Shown in pieces: positions 1 through 7,228 of a stretch of 8,867 nucleotides of DNA. The translations under genes and the position numbers were made by a program. Below the pieces are notes generated by a model. The model worked only from the letters and a program-made list of their open reading frames with translations, made no database searches and was not told the origin of the DNA. Every line of letters starts with the position of its first letter. The first letter of the stretch is position 1. Source of the DNA: JACMLD01 sp036500065 (GTDB lineage: Bacteria; Bacteroidota; Bacteroidia; Chitinophagales; Chitinophagaceae). The DNA is taken from assembly GCA_036500065.1 (NCBI GenBank), contig DASYCT010000473.1, positions 1 to 8,867 of the forward strand, in the 5' to 3' direction.

Positions 1-24
1 CATATAGTTAAATTATTATTGTTG

Positions 25-453
25 CTAACTGCTGTGATCCGCCACGATTACCCATTGCCCCTTTATTTTTCGGAACAACAGCGTATAATAACCTCCCACA
101 TCGCCGATGCTTCTTTTTAAAAACCATTTACCCAGCACCCAATAGTAAACGGACGACATCTTTCTTACTTCCAGGATGTCAAAAAACAGCTTACCCATTT
201 TTGACGCATCGCTGTAGTTCTTCTTATAATTGTCCAGCGTGTTTTGATAGCCGTGGGTAACCCCGCTTTTGCCGATAAACAGCAGCGAATCGCTTTGCCA
301 GTAGCCCTTCATAAACTCGTCGATATTTCCCTGGTTCCATGCGGCGCTTTGCCTGCCGAGCAGCTCACGGATTGCTTTTTCATCCTTGCCGGCCTGGGCA
401 AAGGAAACAGCTACGGAACAACAAAACAGGAACAGGAATACAAGCGGTTTCAT
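25..453 (-). CDS. Secreted NTF2/SnoaL-like (DUF4440-type) protein
   Basis: This 142-residue protein begins with a hydrophobic signal peptide (residues 1-19, ending Ser-Phe-Ala before Gln20). The rest matches the small cone-shaped NTF2-like fold of the DUF4440/SnoaL group: an N-terminal helix with 'AIRELLGRQSAAWNQGNID', an 'SLLFIGKSG' strand, a 'GYQNTLDNYKKNY' helix, and terminal strands 'YYWVLGKWFLKR', 'GGYYTLLFRKIKGQWVIVADHSS'. The C-terminal 'GxWxIVxDHSS' pattern is typical of these proteins, so the gene looks complete. Family members are usually ligand-binding proteins or small enzymes with unknown substrates, and no catalytic role can be assigned. It lies downstream of the GMC operon on the same strand but is separated from it by an intrinsic terminator, so it probably has its own promoter within 454-518; no clear promoter was seen there. 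The start is the ATG at 453, directly before the signal peptide. Confidence 0.85.
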   Translation of the reverse strand: MKPLVFLFLFCCSVAVSFAQAGKDEKAIRELLGRQSAAWNQGNIDEFMKGYWQSDSLLFIGKSGVTHGYQNTLDNYKKNYSDASKMGKLFFDILEVRKMSSVYYWVLGKWFLKRSIGDVGGYYTLLFRKIKGQWVIVADHSS

Positions 454-518
454 AACGGAGTCGTTAAAAATGGAAGGGTTGCCGCCGTAAGTTAGGTGAT
501 TTTGGAGGAGTGAGGTAT

Positions 519-553
519 AAAAAAACGGCCGGGCAGTTATTCACCGCCCGGCC
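519..553 (-). terminator. Rho-independent terminator of the GMC operon
   Basis: Read on the minus strand, an 8-bp perfect GC stem (arms at 546-553 and 527-534, GGCCGGGC/GCCCGGCC) with an 11-nt loop is followed, after one G, by seven T residues (519-525). It lies 22 bp past the stop codon of the gluconate 2-dehydrogenase subunit 3-like gene. It should end the transcript of the four-gene operon and separate it from the small secreted protein gene downstream. The stem plus T-tract is a textbook intrinsic terminator. Confidence 0.88.
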
Positions 554-575
554 ATAAATAACCTGTAAAAGTATG

Positions 576-1235
576 TTATGAGGTGGCCCAGGCCTTGTCG
601 CCTTTTTTGTAATCCATGCAGCCATCATACCTTCCCGGCACGGCTACATACCGCAATGCCTGGGTGGCTCCCTCTTTGGAAGTAAAATAACCCAGCAGGG
701 TCAGTTGCTTCATCAAAATAAAATAATAGTTGGGGTTCTTACGCTTCTCATCCGCCCTGGGGTCTTTACCCTCGAAGTTTTGCTTTAGCGTAAGTGCTTG
801 CCGCTCCTCCATGGGAAGCGCATTGTAGGCATCATCCACTTTCTTTTGGTATGCCTTCGCGTCCTTATCTATATCTGCAAGAAGGTCGTGCCGTTGTTCG
901 GGGCTAAGCGACATAAAACCGTTACTAAATTTCTTGTTAGCGGCATCGTCCAGCGCTTTTATGCCATCATGAAATAGCTTTTGGTCGGTTTCATCGTAGC
1001 AATCGTTTACCATCACCGTCATGAACCGGCCTACTCCGGCGGCTTTTGCACCGGGACTCTTGGTAGTGGGGATGATCGTGTCCGCCACTTCATCCAGGAA
1101 CGCAATGTCCTCCGGGATAAAAGAAGGACCGCCGATAGCAGGAGTATTTTTACAGCCGCTCAGGAAAAATTCGCCCCCGATTACAGCACCCCCGGTCACC
1201 AGTGCCACCATTTTTAATAATTCTCTTCTGTCCAT
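576..1235 (-). CDS. Gluconate 2-dehydrogenase subunit 3 family protein, Tat lipoprotein
   Basis: This 219-residue protein is the small subunit expected to pair with the GMC dehydrogenase encoded 20 bp upstream. Its N-terminus has a twin-arginine motif (Arg3-Arg4 in 'DRRELLK'), a hydrophobic stretch, and a lipobox Leu-Ser-Gly-Cys with Cys28 as the acylation site. This predicts a Tat-exported lipoprotein. The segment 'FLDEVADTIIPTTKSPGAKAAGVGRFM' (about residues 45-72) is the hallmark of the gluconate 2-dehydrogenase subunit 3 family (PF13618), and the C-terminal 'GYFTSKEGATQALRY..VPGRYDGC' is also typical. In characterised FAD glucose and gluconate dehydrogenases the equivalent subunit carries the export signal and stabilises the catalytic subunit. 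It is the last gene of the operon, just before the terminator. The family call is firm. The partner is inferred from gene order. Confidence 0.92.
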   Translation of the reverse strand: MDRRELLKMVALVTGGAVIGGEFFLSGCKNTPAIGGPSFIPEDIAFLDEVADTIIPTTKSPGAKAAGVGRFMTVMVNDCYDETDQKLFHDGIKALDDAANKKFSNGFMSLSPEQRHDLLADIDKDAKAYQKKVDDAYNALPMEERQALTLKQNFEGKDPRADEKRKNPNYYFILMKQLTLLGYFTSKEGATQALRYVAVPGRYDGCMDYKKGDKAWATS

Positions 1236-1255
1236 ATAGCGTTGTTTTAAGACGT

Positions 1256-2935
1256 TTAAAGATTTCCTTTTTTCAGTTCCGTAACCGCAAAATCAGCAGC
1301 CCTTGCCGTTAGCGCCATATAAGTAAGCGAAGGATTGACACAGGCGGCGGATGTCATACAGGCGCCATCTGTTACAAACAGGTTTTTACAATCCCATACC
1401 TGGTTATGGGCGTTGAGCACAGACGTTTTGGGGTCCCTGCCCATGCGGGCGGTACCCATTTCATGAATGCCCCGGCCGGGTGTGCCATCGCCATCACTTC
1501 CCTTTATATTCTTTACACCGACGGCGTCCAGCATTTCCATGGCGTCGTTCAGCATGTCCTTGCGCATGCTGCGTTCGTTTTCTTTCAACTCGCAGTCGAT
1601 GGACAATACATTGAGTCCCCATTTATCTTTTCTCGTTTTATCGAGTGTCACCCTGTTTTCTTCATAAGGAAGTATTTCGCCAAATCCGCCGATATGCATT
1701 TTCCAACCACCTGGTTCTGTAAGCGCTTCCTTGAAATCGGCGCCGAGGCTGTATTCTGCTACCTGGTGCTGGTAGCCATCGCGTCCGCCGCCTCCCTGGT
1801 AACCAAACCCCCGGAGATAATCTCTTTTATCGCCAAACAGGTTGCGGTAACGGGGAATATAAACACCGTTGGCCCTGCGGCCATAATAATATTTGTCTTC
1901 GTAGCCTTCCACATCGCCGCCGGCGCCCACACCCAGGTGATGGTCCATCAGGTTCCGTCCCAGCTGCCCGCTGCTGCTACCCAGTCCGTCGGGCCATATA
2001 TCAGTGGCGGAATTCATCAATACCCAGGCGGTATTGAGCGTAGAAGCGTTGAGGAATACAATATCGCTGTAATACTCGGTCGTTTGGTTCGTTTCGGCAT
2101 CCAGCACTTCCACCCCTTTTGCTTTTTTGCTGTCCTTATCATAAAGAATCCGGGTAACGATGGAAAAAGGCCGGAGGGTGAGATTGCCGGTTTTAACCGC
2201 TGCCGGCAACGTAGAGGATTGTGTACTGAAATAGCCGCCAAACGGGCAACCCAATGCACATTTATTCCTGTATTGGCATTGGGTCCTTCCTTCTACCGAT
2301 TGGGTAATGTTCGCGGTACGGCCGATGATCATAGCACGTGCGCCCTTATAATGATCTTTGAGGCGGGCGGATATATCTTTCTCCACGCAGGTCATTTCCA
2401 TGGCAGGCATAAACTGCCCGTCAGGAAGCTGGGCCAATCCATCCCGTGAGCCGCTGATACCGGCAAATTTCTCCGCATGGTCATACCAGGGGGCAATATC
2501 CTTGTAGCGGATCGGCCAGTCGACGGCAATACCATCTTTTGCATTGGCATCGAAATCAAAATCGCTCCAGCGATAGCTTTGGCGACCCCACATGAGGGAA
2601 CGGCCGCCTACATGGTAGCCGCGAAACCAGTCAAAGCGCTTTTTTTCGGTATAGGGACATTCTGTATCTTTTGCCCAATAATCCAGGTTGGTTTCACTAA
2701 GCGGGTAATCCCTTCTCAGCACAGGATACTCCTTGATCATTTCCTGTGTGCGACCGCCACGATGCGGGAATTCCCAGGGGTCTTTATTGGCATTTACATA
2801 ATCTTTGACGTGCACTATATCACGCCCGCGTTCCAGCAACAGCACTTTCAATCCCTTTTCGGTTAGTTCCTTGGCGGCCCAACCTCCGCTGATGCCTGAA
2901 CCTATCACAATGGCACCGTACTTTTTTTCAGCCAT
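1256..2935 (-). CDS. GMC-family FAD-dependent sugar/alcohol dehydrogenase, catalytic subunit
   Basis: The 559-residue protein starts with a Rossmann FAD-binding motif GSGISG (residues 12-17) and the ribose-binding acid Glu35 in 'LLLERG'. 'GYHVGGRSLMWGRQSYRW' (106-123) is the GMC signature region. The C-terminal domain has 'GIHEMGTARMG' and 'NPSLTYMALTARAA', giving the probable catalytic pair His491 and Asn534. Cys220, Cys226 and Cys230 form a Cys-X5-Cys-X3-Cys set. This matches the 3Fe-4S ligand spacing known from the FAD glucose dehydrogenase of Burkholderia cepacia, which implies electron transfer to an outside acceptor rather than oxidase activity. There is no signal peptide, so export would rely on the Tat signal of the small subunit encoded next. 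Gaps to its neighbours are 31 and 20 bp. Likely substrates are sugars, sugar acids or glycosides (C1, C2 or C3 oxidation), and the sequence alone does not choose among these. No cytochrome c subunit is encoded nearby. Confidence 0.93.
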   Translation of the reverse strand: MAEKKYGAIVIGSGISGGWAAKELTEKGLKVLLLERGRDIVHVKDYVNANKDPWEFPHRGGRTQEMIKEYPVLRRDYPLSETNLDYWAKDTECPYTEKKRFDWFRGYHVGGRSLMWGRQSYRWSDFDFDANAKDGIAVDWPIRYKDIAPWYDHAEKFAGISGSRDGLAQLPDGQFMPAMEMTCVEKDISARLKDHYKGARAMIIGRTANITQSVEGRTQCQYRNKCALGCPFGGYFSTQSSTLPAAVKTGNLTLRPFSIVTRILYDKDSKKAKGVEVLDAETNQTTEYYSDIVFLNASTLNTAWVLMNSATDIWPDGLGSSSGQLGRNLMDHHLGVGAGGDVEGYEDKYYYGRRANGVYIPRYRNLFGDKRDYLRGFGYQGGGGRDGYQHQVAEYSLGADFKEALTEPGGWKMHIGGFGEILPYEENRVTLDKTRKDKWGLNVLSIDCELKENERSMRKDMLNDAMEMLDAVGVKNIKGSDGDGTPGRGIHEMGTARMGRDPKTSVLNAHNQVWDCKNLFVTDGACMTSAACVNPSLTYMALTARAADFAVTELKKGNL

Positions 2936-2966
2936 AATCGTTCGTTGAATTTATGAGTATTGTTGT

Positions 2967-3863
2967 TTACACATCACAGATTTTTATCGCCTTTTTCAGG
3001 GCATCGACTTTATCGTCCACTTCCTTGCCGGTGGGAATAAATTCCTGTGCTACATAGTCCTTAAAACCGGTAGCCACGATGGCCTTCATAATAGCGGGAT
3101 AGTACAGCTCCTGGTTTTCGTCCAGTTCATGGCGGCCCGGCACGCCGGCCGTATGATAATGCCCGTAATAGGCGCTGTTGTTGCGGATGCTGCGTATCAC
3201 ATCGCCTTCGTCGATCTGCATGTGATAAATATCATACAGCAGCTTGAAGTTTTCCGAACCTACCCGTTTGCAGAGTTCCACGCCCCAGGGGGAGCGGTCA
3301 CACATATAATCCTTGTGATCCACCCGGCTGTTCAGCAGTTCCATCTGTATCATCACACCCGATTTTTCCGCCAGTCCCATGATTTGTTTTAATCCTTCGG
3401 TGGCGTTCTTCAGCCCGGTTTCATCGTCCATACCGCGGCGGCTGCCACTGAAGCAAATCAGGTTTTTATAACCCGCTTTGGCTACCAGCGGGATCATATC
3501 GGTATAGTTCTTTATAAGCGTGGGGTGATACTCTTTGCCCGCCCATCCATCGGTGAGGTTGATTTCGGCGCCGTTGCACATCGAGGAGAAAACCCCGTAT
3601 TGCTGCAGCGTGGGCCAGTCTTTCGGCCCTACGAGATCGATGGCGCTGAAACCGATCTTCTTTACGGCCTTGCAAAGTTCTTCTATCGTCAGGGCATTGT
3701 AGCACCAGCGGCAGACCGAGTGGTTGATATTACCTTTAAATTTCAAAGCGGGTATATTTTCGTTATCCGCTGCAAGAGCGGGAAGCATGGAAGAAGCGCC
3801 GAGGGCAGCCGTACCGGCTACCAGGTTTTTAATTGCACTGCGTCTTGATTGTTGACTGGGCAT
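2967..3863 (-). CDS. Tat-exported TIM-barrel isomerase/epimerase, hydroxypyruvate isomerase-like
   Basis: The 298-residue protein belongs to the xylose isomerase-like TIM barrel (AP endonuclease 2) superfamily. It opens with a twin-arginine signal (Arg7-Arg8 in 'SRRSAIKNLVAG') and a probable cleavage near 'ALA' (29-31), so it should act outside the cytoplasm. Candidate metal ligands follow the family pattern: Glu175 ('QMELLNSR'), Asp211 ('LLYDIYHMQ'), His237 ('GHYHTAG') and Glu274 ('AQEFIPTG'). His214, three residues after Asp211, is the usual substrate-binding His. 'VPGRHELDENQELYY' resembles the 'PGRHEP.tGEINY' segment of hydroxypyruvate isomerases. The automatic name would be hydroxypyruvate isomerase. 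However, the Tat signal and the GMC, MFS and Gfo/Idh/MocA neighbours make a role on ketosugars or 3-keto-glycosides (epimerisation or lyase cleavage) at least as likely. It is the second gene of the operon, 36 bp after the transporter gene. Confidence 0.88.
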   Translation of the reverse strand: MPSQQSRRSAIKNLVAGTAALGASSMLPALAADNENIPALKFKGNINHSVCRWCYNALTIEELCKAVKKIGFSAIDLVGPKDWPTLQQYGVFSSMCNGAEINLTDGWAGKEYHPTLIKNYTDMIPLVAKAGYKNLICFSGSRRGMDDETGLKNATEGLKQIMGLAEKSGVMIQMELLNSRVDHKDYMCDRSPWGVELCKRVGSENFKLLYDIYHMQIDEGDVIRSIRNNSAYYGHYHTAGVPGRHELDENQELYYPAIMKAIVATGFKDYVAQEFIPTGKEVDDKVDALKKAIKICDV

Positions 3864-3899
3864 AAAGAATATAATTTACTAAGAGACCTTCAATGATTA

Positions 3900-5201
3900 T
3901 TATGCCGTTTGTATAGATACTTTTTTCCGGGAGCGCATATAAAACAACAACCCGGTAAAAGCGATAATCAAAACAAGCGGTATTGTCAGTGTGGTATTAA
4001 TGATTGCGGGACCTGCTGCCTTCTTTGCTTCGTTGAGCGCTGTCGCCATGGCCGAGCCGGCCGGTGCATCGAGGTATTGTTTCACATCGGCTCCCGCAGG
4101 CAGGTTGGCACTTACAAGCCTGTCGTAATAGCCGCCCATGAATATCATGTATAAGGAAACGGCAAGCATGCCGGCCCCTCCCATAAAGTTAAGTCCTACG
4201 GCGCCGGTGCGAGGCAGGTTTTCCGACACAAAGCCGAGCATCGTGGGCCAGAAATAACACACGCCCATGCCAAATACGATAGCGCCCACAAAAAGCATAT
4301 TGCTGCTGTGCGTATGCCCGAGGATATACAAACCCAATGCGGCGAGTATGGCCGACATTAATAACACGCCCTGCGGCGAGAAACGATGCACTACCGGCTC
4401 CGCCAGCCCGCGGCCTACTACCATAACGCCTGTCTCTACGGTCAGCAGCAGCAGCGCGTTGTCGGATACATTTTTCAGCAATACATCTATCCACTGTTCG
4501 GTAAACAATTCAGTGATGGCCGTGCCAAACATCAATACGATCATCAGTATAAATAAGGGCGTTAGCAGCGCCATGTACATTTGGCCTGTCGATACGCCGC
4601 TGGCCACGCGTTCCGTAACGGGAACCTGCAATTTGTTGAAAAGATAACCATAGATAAGCGTGGGAATGATCATGATGCCTACTTCTATCTTCCACATCAG
4701 GTCGGGGTCTATATTCATACTGGCGCCTGCCTTGTTTAACAGGTACACCAGCAGGGTACCGATAAAAATTCCGCCGGGAAACCACAGGTGGAAGTGGTTG
4801 AGCTTGATGGTTTTTTTGTCAGCGTAGATGGTGGCCACCAATGGATTACAGGAAGCTTCTACCGTACCGTTGGCAAGACCAATGCAAAGCGTGGAAATAA
4901 AAAGACCCCAATAGCCATGGGCGGCAATGGTGAGTATAATGCCCAGCAGGTGCAGCAGGAAAGCAAACAGCAGCAATCGTTTTATACCGATAACATCTAC
5001 TACCATGCCGCCGATAATCACGGCTATCGGGAAACCCCAGAAAGCAGTGGCGGTGATGGTGCCAAGCTGGGTGGTGTTGAGATTGAATTTTGTGCCCAGT
5101 TGCCCGAGAATGCCGGCACGGATACCCAAAGAAAGCGAAGTAACAAGAAGTGCTAAACAACTGGCTACAAACAGTTGTCTGCGGTGAGTATTGGCAAGCA
5201 T
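3900..5201 (-). CDS. MFS transporter, probable sugar permease
   Basis: This integral membrane protein has about 433 residues and roughly 12 hydrophobic segments. The start chosen is the ATG at 5201; an in-frame TTG at 5207 would add two residues but is less likely. The loop after the second membrane segment has an MFS motif A-like sequence, 'GGMVVDVIGIKR' (about 64-75). 'GLANGTVEASCNP' (about 108-120) and 'HFHLWFPGG' (about 136-144) recall the FucP-type sugar:proton symporter branch. A polar segment rich in Ala, Lys and Glu lies before the last membrane helix, and the C-terminus is basic (MRSRKK), as expected for the cytoplasmic side. It is the first gene of the operon, ahead of the TIM-barrel, GMC and small-subunit genes. 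It is therefore the natural candidate for importing the product or substrate of those enzymes. The substrate cannot be read from the sequence. Confidence 0.9.
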   Translation of the reverse strand: MLANTHRRQLFVASCLALLVTSLSLGIRAGILGQLGTKFNLNTTQLGTITATAFWGFPIAVIIGGMVVDVIGIKRLLLFAFLLHLLGIILTIAAHGYWGLFISTLCIGLANGTVEASCNPLVATIYADKKTIKLNHFHLWFPGGIFIGTLLVYLLNKAGASMNIDPDLMWKIEVGIMIIPTLIYGYLFNKLQVPVTERVASGVSTGQMYMALLTPLFILMIVLMFGTAITELFTEQWIDVLLKNVSDNALLLLTVETGVMVVGRGLAEPVVHRFSPQGVLLMSAILAALGLYILGHTHSSNMLFVGAIVFGMGVCYFWPTMLGFVSENLPRTGAVGLNFMGGAGMLAVSLYMIFMGGYYDRLVSANLPAGADVKQYLDAPAGSAMATALNEAKKAAGPAIINTTLTIPLVLIIAFTGLLFYMRSRKKVSIQTA

Positions 5202-5292
5202 AGGCAATTCCGGGTTTTTAAAATGTGTATGTAAGACATAAATGTACTATTTTTCATCGCATTTTGAGCGTGGGAGTAAATTCATTTGACAT

Positions 5293-5300
5293 TAAATTTG
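5293..5300 (+). promoter_or_regulatory. Candidate Bacteroidota -7 promoter element for the Gfo/Idh/MocA gene
   Basis: TAAATTTG matches the Bacteroidota -7 consensus TAnnTTTG exactly. It lies 43 bp upstream of the ATG at 5344, which leaves a plausible leader. A TTTTG that could serve as the -33 element lies at 5262-5266, but the 26-bp gap is longer than the usual 19-21 bp, so the promoter call is tentative. On the other strand, TACATTTA (5239-5246) is a near match that could drive the divergent transporter operon, and it lacks a clear -33 partner as well. Confidence 0.45.
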
Positions 5301-5303
5301 CCG

Positions 5304-5318
5304 GTGTCATAAAGACAC
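5304..5318. promoter_or_regulatory. Short dyad over the predicted transcription start, possible operator
   Basis: GTGTC and GACAC form a 5-bp inverted repeat around ATAAA, directly after the candidate -7 element and where transcription of the Gfo/Idh/MocA gene would begin. Allowing one bulged G, flanking CC and GG extend the pairing. It could be a regulator site or a small 5' leader hairpin. No regulator gene is present in the window, and short dyads are common by chance. Confidence 0.25.
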
Positions 5319-5343
5319 GGGATTCATCATATAATTAAACCGT

Positions 5344-6501
5344 ATGGATCAGAAAATACGTCTCGGGATGATTGGCGGCGGCCAGGATGCTTTTATCGGC
5401 GCGGTACATCGTATTGCCGCTTTTATGGACGGGCAATATGAATTGGTATGCGGAGCTTTCAGCAGCAACGCGGAGAAGTCCAAAGCCAGTGGCATCGCGC
5501 TTGGAGTAGAACCGGCAAGATCGTACGGGTCGTACAAGGAAATGTTTGAAAAGGAAAAAGCGCTGTCCGAAAACCAGCGCATGCAGGTGGTAAGCATCGT
5601 AACTCCCAACCACGTACATTTTGAACCGTCAAAACTGGCCCTCGAAAGCGGTTTCGATGTAGTGCTGGATAAGCCCATGACCTTTTCACTGGCCGAAGCA
5701 AAAGAATTGCAGCAGGTGGTCACCCGCACCGGCCGCTTGTTTTGTCTCACGCATACCTATACCGGCTACCCGATGGTAAAGGAAGCGAAGCAATTGATCG
5801 GCGCCGGCAGGCTGGGGAAAATAAGAAAGATATATGTCGAATACCCCCAGGGTTGGTTGAGCACCTTCCTCGAAGGCAGTCACAACAAGCAGGCGTCCTG
5901 GCGAACCGATCCTTCCAAAAGCGGTATTGCAGGAGCGATGGGCGATATCGGCACCCATGCGTTTAACCTGGCCGAGTATGTAAGCGGTTTGCAGGTGACA
6001 AAGCTCTGCGCCGACTTGAATATAGTAGTGGAAGGCCGCCAGCTCGATGACGATGGCGGCGTATTACTGAAATTCAGCAATGGCGCCAGCGGTATCCTCT
6101 TTGCCACGCAGGTAGCGGCAGGCGAGGAAAACAACACCAAATTCAGGATCTACGGTGAAAAAGGCGGTGTGGAATGGCAGCAGGAAAACGCCAATACCCT
6201 CTTGCTGAAAGGACTGGACAAACCCACTGAAATACTACGCGCCGGCAACGGCTACCTGGGTTCTTATGCCCGGCATAATTCACGTACCCCGCCCGGCCAT
6301 CCCGAAGGCTACCTGGAAGCGTTTGCCAACCTCTACCGCAACTTTGCGCTTTGTGTAAAGGCGCGGCTCAAGGGTGAGAAGCCTGCTCCCGAATGGCTTG
6401 ATTTCCCCGGTGCGGAGGAAGGCGTACGCGGTATGGCTTTTATTGAAAACGTGATTGCCAGCGGAAAATCCACCCGGAAATGGTTTGATTTTGTAGTATA
6501 A
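5344..6501 (+). CDS. Gfo/Idh/MocA family NAD(P)-dependent oxidoreductase
   Basis: The 385-residue protein has an N-terminal Rossmann fold starting 'IRLGMIGGGQDAFIGAVHR' (glycines 11-13), then 'SIVTPNHVHFEPSKLAL' and 'VVLDKPMTFSLAEAKEL'. The last contains the family's (E/D)KP motif with Lys110 as the probable catalytic lysine. 'GAMGDIGTHAFNLAEYVSGL' supplies Asp201 and His205, the usual catalytic pair near the substrate. The C-terminal alpha/beta domain ends 'IASGKSTRKWFDF', as in many sugar and inositol dehydrogenase-like members. There is no signal peptide, so it should act in the cytoplasm. It is divergent from the MFS/TIM-barrel/GMC operon across a 142-bp intergenic region, which suggests shared control. 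Members oxidise or reduce sugars, inositols or 3-keto-glycosides with NAD(P). The exact substrate is unknown. Length and motifs indicate an intact gene. Confidence 0.92.
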   Translation: MDQKIRLGMIGGGQDAFIGAVHRIAAFMDGQYELVCGAFSSNAEKSKASGIALGVEPARSYGSYKEMFEKEKALSENQRMQVVSIVTPNHVHFEPSKLALESGFDVVLDKPMTFSLAEAKELQQVVTRTGRLFCLTHTYTGYPMVKEAKQLIGAGRLGKIRKIYVEYPQGWLSTFLEGSHNKQASWRTDPSKSGIAGAMGDIGTHAFNLAEYVSGLQVTKLCADLNIVVEGRQLDDDGGVLLKFSNGASGILFATQVAAGEENNTKFRIYGEKGGVEWQQENANTLLLKGLDKPTEILRAGNGYLGSYARHNSRTPPGHPEGYLEAFANLYRNFALCVKARLKGEKPAPEWLDFPGAEEGVRGMAFIENVIASGKSTRKWFDFVV

Positions 6502-6653
6502 GAAATACTTTTCATATCTTTCTGTTACCAAAGAGAACCCCTCACCAAACTCCTCCTTATTCGTTTTGGCTGCCTCTCCGTTGCTGGCGGGTTTCACTTT
6601 ATTGCTCCGTTCCTTACACCCTTCGTTTTTTAACCATTTAAAACATAGACTGT

Positions 6654-7187
6654 ATGAGACGTTTTCTAACAATAGCGGCAATGACCGTTTTGGCTGCCGG
6701 CTGTAACCAGGCCTCTTCCCCGGACACAAAAGCGGATACCATGGCCGCAAAAACCGACTCGCTGGTGTATCCCTTCAAAGCCACCTATTCCTCTTCTTTT
6801 ACGATGGGCGATGCGGCCAACGCAAAGACGGTGCTGGACATCTGGAAAGCCTATGACGATGATAAACTGGCGGACACCAAATCTTCCTGGGCCGACACGG
6901 TTACCATGGAATTTGCCGAAGGGTTCACCTTTCATGGCGGGCGCGACAGTCTCCTGGTCGGCGGCAAGGCAGACCGGGCACAGTACAGCTCCGTGGTCGA
7001 CTCCGTAGAGGCATGGATGCCCCTGCACAGCACGGATCGGAATGAGGATTGGGTAGCAATATGGGCCAGGGAGTACACTACCACCGTCAAGGGCAAAAAA
7101 GATACATCGGATGTACACGAAATATGGCAGTTGAAAAACGGCAAAGTTGATTTGGTAATCCAATACAAGGGTAAACACAACCGGTAG
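6654..7187 (+). CDS. NTF2-like lipoprotein of unknown function
   Basis: This 177-residue protein has a short signal peptide with a clear lipobox, Leu-Ala-Ala-Gly-Cys, and Cys17 as the acylated residue. A Ser/Thr/Lys-rich linker follows. The globular part resembles an NTF2/SnoaL-like domain: 'KTVLDIWKAYDDDKLADTKSSWADTVTMEF' (helix then strand), 'GFTFHGGRDSLLVG', and the terminal strands 'DWVAIWAREYTT' and 'VHEIWQLKNGKVDLVIQYKGK'. The role is unknown; such proteins may bind small ligands in the envelope. It lies 152 bp after the Gfo/Idh/MocA gene on the same strand. No convincing terminator or promoter was seen in 6502-6653, so cotranscription is uncertain. It is the second exported NTF2-like protein in the window, but it shows no obvious close sequence kinship with the one at 25-453. 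Confidence 0.82.
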   Translation: MRRFLTIAAMTVLAAGCNQASSPDTKADTMAAKTDSLVYPFKATYSSSFTMGDAANAKTVLDIWKAYDDDKLADTKSSWADTVTMEFAEGFTFHGGRDSLLVGGKADRAQYSSVVDSVEAWMPLHSTDRNEDWVAIWAREYTTTVKGKKDTSDVHEIWQLKNGKVDLVIQYKGKHNR

Positions 7188-7228
7188 TAATACCGGCCGG
7201 AGTTCTACCATATAAAGCACATAATAGT

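Noticed and set aside
1406..2449. A 347-codon open frame on the plus strand
   Set aside because: It lies wholly antisense to the GMC dehydrogenase, which has complete family motifs. The translation shows no recognisable domain and follows from codon bias of the real gene.
5205..5207. TTG as the start codon of the MFS transporter
   Set aside because: An ATG lies two codons downstream at 5201 in the same frame and is the simpler start. The extra two residues carry no feature.
6495..6509. AGTAT/ATACT hairpin followed by TTTT after the Gfo/Idh/MocA gene
   Set aside because: The stem is only 5 bp, mostly A-T, and includes the stop codon. It is too weak to call a terminator.
6562..6698. 13-bp direct repeat CGTTTTGGCTGCC at 6562-6574 and 6686-6698
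   Set aside because: The second copy encodes part of the lipoprotein signal peptide, and the first lies in otherwise featureless leader DNA. There is no third copy and no sign of a duplication beyond these bases, so chance is adequate.
6280..6750. A 156-codon open frame on the minus strand across the gap between the Gfo/Idh/MocA and lipoprotein genes
   Set aside because: It overlaps the ends of two well-supported genes on the other strand, and its translation shows no domain or signal.
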